From contig JAHEKK010000080.1 in NCBI GenBank assembly GCA_024638395.1, forward strand, positions 1-9,903: a stretch of 9,903 nucleotides of DNA, read 5' to 3'. A model generated the notes under the pieces. It saw nothing but the letters and a program-made list of their open reading frames with translations, was not told the origin of the DNA and searched no databases. This document shows, piece after piece, positions 7,292 to 9,903 of this stretch. Within the stretch, counting starts at the first letter, position 1, and each line of letters starts with the position of its first letter. This stretch comes from Gemmatimonadota bacterium. Its GTDB lineage: Bacteria; Gemmatimonadota; Gemmatimonadetes; Longimicrobiales; Gaopeijiaceae. The position numbers and the translations under genes were made by a program.

Positions 7292-8851
7292 TCATCGGAG
7301 ACGCGCCTCGAACAAGTGGACCCGCTCGTCTCTGCGAGCGGTCCATTCGATCCGGTTGGACACGCCGTAGAAGTCGGGCTGGAAGTACATGTGCAACCAC
7401 GGCCCGTCGTCGTAGAACACCTGCAGCATCTCGTCGACGATCGCCCGCGTCTCTTCAGGGGTCCCGGCCTCGGCCAGGTCGGCCCAGCGACTGAACCAGC
7501 GCTCGTCATCCCAGTGGGTGTAGTTCGTCCCCGAGTCCACGTCGGCCAGATCCGTCATGTCGTAGATGGGACTCCAGAGTCCACCTCCGGTCCCCAGGAA
7601 GAAGAGAGGACCCATGCTCCGTTCACGGAGGAGCGGAGTATAGACGGAGGCCCATTCCAGGAGATCCAGCTCCACGTCCAACCCCACGTCTTCCAGGTAC
7701 TGGGTGATGGCAAGGACGACGTTCACATCGTTCACATAGCGTCCGCGGCCCGCTTGAAACCGGATGGCGAAGCGCGTCCCGTCTTCTCCGCGGGGCCACC
7801 CCGCTTCGTCCAACAGCCGCTCCGCCGTCGGCGGGTCATAGGGGTAGGGGGTCAGGCCGGGGTGGTCGTTCGGGGGATTCACGAGCCCCGTGGCCCGATC
7901 GCATTCGGTGCTTAGGAGCTGCCGGCAAATCGTCGGAACGTCCACCGCGTACTGGAGGGCCCTTCGCACGCGAGGATCCTGGATCGCGTCCCCTCCCGGC
8001 ATCTGTCTCGAGGCGTCAGACAGGTTGAAGCCCAGGTACATCCTCCGTGTGCCGGACACCACCTGCACCTCCGCGCGGCCGGAAGCGTTGATAGCGTCCA
8101 TCTGCTCCGGAACGACGTTCGTAATGATGTCCACATTCCCGGCGATCAACTCCGCAGTCCGGGTCGAAGCCTCCGGAATGATTCGCCAGACGATCCGCTG
8201 GAAGCTCCCGGGATCCCGCACCTTTTCCAGCACGACCTCGGACCCCCGCGTCCATGAGGCCAGCCTGTAGGGACCTGACCCGATCGGGTTCGATGCCGCC
8301 TCATCGAGGGTCATCTCCTCGTAGCTGTCCTTGCAGTGGATGTGGACTTCCGTGAGAAGGCCGAAGGCAATGGGGTTCTTGCGCGCCAGATTGACCTGCA
8401 CCCGGAGGTCGTCGAGGGCCACGGCGCCCTGAAAGCCGATGGATGTGTATACGAATCCCGGGATGTTCCCCGTGAACCGGTTCTCGGGGTCGCCGATCCG
8501 GTTGAAGGTGTACGCCGCGTCCTCCGCGGTGAGGGCCTCACCATCATGGCAGGTCAGCCCCTCCCGGAGCGTGTATACATATGCGGTGCCGTCGTCGGAG
8601 ATCTCCATCGTATGCGCCAGGTCCGGCAGGTGATCCCCGTCCGGACTCAGGGAGAACAGGCTGCTGAAGATGTGCTGGGCAATGTTGTCGTTGTCCCGAC
8701 TGGAGATCATCCCGGGCTCGAACGTCGTGATGTCGGCGCTGAGACCCACGACGATGGTGTCCTCCGATTGTTGGGAACAACCGGTCAGTGCGAGCACCAT
8801 CCCGAGGAGCCAGGCCGCCGTCAGGCCGCCGCCGTGGGTTCGTCGCCTCAT
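7292..8851 (-). CDS. ABC transporter substrate-binding lipoprotein, family 5 (Dpp/Opp/oligosaccharide class)
   Basis: This is the extracytoplasmic solute receptor of the importer (SBP_bac_5 family), 519 residues, normal for the family. A basic n-region (MRRRTHGG), a hydrophobic core and the lipobox LTGC (22-25) predict lipid-modified Cys25. Mature-domain landmarks are EPGMISS (45-51), REGLTCHDGEALTAEDAAYTFNR (96-118, the family signature), SNPIGSGPYRLASW (187-200), PRVRRALQYAVDVPTI (293-308) and ERLLDEAGWP (344-353). The C-terminal lobe ends with the FYDDGPWLHMYFQPDFYGVSNR region (479-500). Start choice: the ATG at 8851 has AAGGA 7 nt upstream and leaves a 4-nt gap to the preceding stop. An in-frame ATG at 8872 would add 7 residues and lacks a well-placed Shine-Dalgarno. 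The ligand could be a peptide or an oligosaccharide, because family-5 receptors bind both. Confidence 0.95.
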   Translation of the reverse strand: MRRRTHGGGLTAAWLLGMVLALTGCSQQSEDTIVVGLSADITTFEPGMISSRDNDNIAQHIFSSLFSLSPDGDHLPDLAHTMEISDDGTAYVYTLREGLTCHDGEALTAEDAAYTFNRIGDPENRFTGNIPGFVYTSIGFQGAVALDDLRVQVNLARKNPIAFGLLTEVHIHCKDSYEEMTLDEAASNPIGSGPYRLASWTRGSEVVLEKVRDPGSFQRIVWRIIPEASTRTAELIAGNVDIITNVVPEQMDAINASGRAEVQVVSGTRRMYLGFNLSDASRQMPGGDAIQDPRVRRALQYAVDVPTICRQLLSTECDRATGLVNPPNDHPGLTPYPYDPPTAERLLDEAGWPRGEDGTRFAIRFQAGRGRYVNDVNVVLAITQYLEDVGLDVELDLLEWASVYTPLLRERSMGPLFFLGTGGGLWSPIYDMTDLADVDSGTNYTHWDDERWFSRWADLAEAGTPEETRAIVDEMLQVFYDDGPWLHMYFQPDFYGVSNRIEWTARRDERVHLFEARLR

Positions 8852-8855
8852 CCTG

Positions 8856-9875
8856 TCATCCTTCCGGTTCATGAAGAGTCACGGTGCCTTCGCCGCTCGC
8901 CGACCGGACGCAAGCCTCAACCATCCGAAGAGAGTTCAGGTGATCGAAACCCGGACACGGGAGGGGCGTGCCGTGTCTCAGGTGGCCCACGAAGTCCTCC
9001 AGCAGCGCCCGGGCATCGTCTACCCAGGGCTCCTCCTCCGGCAAGGGCACCGGAGTCAGGGCAGGGTCGTCCCTTCGAGCATACGCCAGGTCACCGAACA
9101 TCTCTCTCTGGACTGCGATTCCGTGACGACATTCGGTCCTCCAATCGAAGCTCATCGTCCGCCAGTTGCCTGCCCAGGTCCCCTGGTAGGTGACCTCGAT
9201 GCCCCCCGTGAAGGTGATGAGGGCAGCCACGTTGGCGTGGCCGTCATACATGGACCACGAGGGATTGAAGGTGCGGGCCGAGATACCAACGGGCTCGGCA
9301 TCGTAGACGAAGCGCATGAGATCGAAATGGTGGATGGACTGCTCCCAAAGCATGGGGTAGGGCATCGCAAGGGGATACTTGTTGAGTCGGGGAAGTTGCC
9401 CGTCCCTCCAACGCTCATATGTAAAGCGGCCGAACTCGGGCGGACCCAACCGGTCCGGTGCAAACAGCATCTTCAGGGCTCGAGTCACGGCCAGATAGCG
9501 GAAGTTGAGCCCCACAGCCAACGGAATGCCGGCAACGGCTGACGCAGATACATGGGCCTCCGCGTCAGCCAGGCTGTCCGCCAACGGCTTTTCGGCGAGG
9601 ATCGCGAGTCCGGCGGCACACGCCGCGGCAATCTGCCCGTGGCGACCCCCCGGCGGGGTGCACAAGAGGGCCACGTCGGCGTCGACCCGGCCCGCCACTT
9701 CTTCCAGTGAGGGTCCCCCGACGGCACCGGGGATCTCGGCAGAGGCGCCGGCCAGGCGACCTGGATCCGTCTCGACCAGGCCCACCACGTCACAGCCGGG
9801 GTGTTCCTCCAGAACCCGCCGCCAGACGCGGGAACGCGCACCGATTCCCACGAGCACGAACCGCAGGGCTCTCAC
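8856..9875 (-). CDS. Gfo/Idh/MocA family oxidoreductase (second of two)
   Basis: This is a 339-residue NAD(P)-dependent dehydrogenase of the Gfo/Idh/MocA family. It is clearly divergent from the other copy at 1739-2821, so it is not a recent duplicate. The Rossmann motif GIGARS is at 10-15, acidic Glu35 follows strand two (LVETD), CTPPGGRH is at 72-79, and AEKP at 94-97 holds the conserved Lys96. The usual GGGxLxDxGxHxxD is replaced by PMLWEQSIHHFD (174-185), with His182 and Asp185 as likely catalytic positions and Glu178 where Asp is common. The C-terminal domain has a Trp-rich stretch (GTWAGNWRTMSFDWR, 232-246) known in one branch of the family. The start codon is GTG, overlapping the upstream stop as GTGA, with GAGG 10 nt before it. 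It lies directly upstream of the transporter genes with a 4-nt gap, which suggests that it acts on the imported compound. Confidence 0.93.
   Translation of the reverse strand: MRALRFVLVGIGARSRVWRRVLEEHPGCDVVGLVETDPGRLAGASAEIPGAVGGPSLEEVAGRVDADVALLCTPPGGRHGQIAAACAAGLAILAEKPLADSLADAEAHVSASAVAGIPLAVGLNFRYLAVTRALKMLFAPDRLGPPEFGRFTYERWRDGQLPRLNKYPLAMPYPMLWEQSIHHFDLMRFVYDAEPVGISARTFNPSWSMYDGHANVAALITFTGGIEVTYQGTWAGNWRTMSFDWRTECRHGIAVQREMFGDLAYARRDDPALTPVPLPEEEPWVDDARALLEDFVGHLRHGTPLPCPGFDHLNSLRMVEACVRSASGEGTVTLHEPEG
8859..8863 (-). promoter_or_regulatory. Shine-Dalgarno that fixes the binding-protein start
   Basis: AAGGA on the minus strand, 7 nt before the ATG at 8851 and overlapping the last bases before the upstream Gfo/Idh stop. 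It decides for the shorter signal peptide (MRRRTHGG...) over the ATG at 8872, whose only purine-rich stretch lies too far upstream. Confidence 0.6.
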
Positions 9876-9903
9876 GGAACACCGACCTCGGTCATCAGGG
9901 CCG
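9872..9903 (-). CDS. C-terminal end of an upstream coding gene (partial)
   Basis: From the right edge an open frame reads ...ALMTEVGVP and stops at TGA 9874-9872, overlapping the GTG start of the Gfo/Idh gene in a 4-nt GTGA. Only about ten codons are visible, so the product cannot be identified. The call rests on the overlap pattern, which matches three other junctions in the window, and on the lack of any other explanation for this edge. If real, the cluster extends further upstream and its promoter lies outside the window. Confidence 0.5.
   Translation of the reverse strand, partial: ALMTEVGVP

Noticed and set aside
8336..9542. Long plus-strand open frames opposite the binding-protein and second Gfo/Idh genes
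   Set aside because: They are antisense shadows of genes with clear family motifs, with low-complexity composition and no domain or Shine-Dalgarno support.
1..9903. Mobile elements, tRNA/rRNA genes, CRISPR repeats, phage or defence genes
   Set aside because: No transposase or integrase motif, repeated spacer pattern, tRNA-like cloverleaf or toxin-antitoxin-like small gene pair was seen; nearly all the sequence is accounted for by metabolic and transport genes.

Overview
The window is high-GC DNA (above 60 % by eye). It carries a compact run of genes that all lie on the minus strand, so transcription goes from the right edge to the left edge. The best taxonomic hint is the long membrane-anchored TolB-like/TPR protein at 2921-5269. 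Its N-terminus (an Arg-rich 'FLAELQRRRVYRVA' stretch followed by paired membrane helices) is a hallmark of the large TPR families of Gemmatimonadota and a few related environmental lineages. I therefore suggest an uncultured or environmental Gemmatimonadota-like bacterium, by inference only: no rRNA or other marker gene is present.

In transcription order the layout is: the last few codons of an unidentified gene (9872-9903); a Gfo/Idh/MocA oxidoreductase (8856-9875, GTG start); a family-5 substrate-binding lipoprotein (7292-8851); the DppB/OppB-type permease (6273-7262); the DppC/OppC-type permease (5386-6276); a 116-nt gap with small inverted repeats; the TolB-like/TPR membrane protein (2921-5269); a 99-nt gap with two small palindromes; a second, divergent Gfo/Idh/MocA oxidoreductase (1739-2821); an SDR oxidoreductase (1006-1746); and an M20 metallopeptidase running off the left edge (1-1009).

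Junctions are extremely tight: GTGA or ATGA 4-nt overlaps at 9872-9875, 6273-6276 and 1006-1009, an 8-nt overlap at 1739-1746, and gaps of 4 and 29 nt around the binding-protein gene. There are thus two translationally coupled blocks, an uptake block (5386-9903) and a catabolic block (1-2821), with the TPR gene between them. All genes could form one operon, or the two gaps could hold separate promoters.

Functionally the cluster looks like import of a peptide- or oligosaccharide-type solute by a Dpp/Opp-class ABC transporter, followed by NAD(P)-dependent oxidation steps (two Gfo/Idh enzymes and one SDR) and amide/peptide hydrolysis by the M20 enzyme. The substrate cannot be read from the sequence. 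The two ATPase subunits such an importer needs are absent from the window. I saw no mobile element, tRNA, rRNA, CRISPR array or phage gene, and no clear new defence or other exotic system. The most interesting points are the mixed peptide/sugar character of the gene set and the TPR protein placed inside it.
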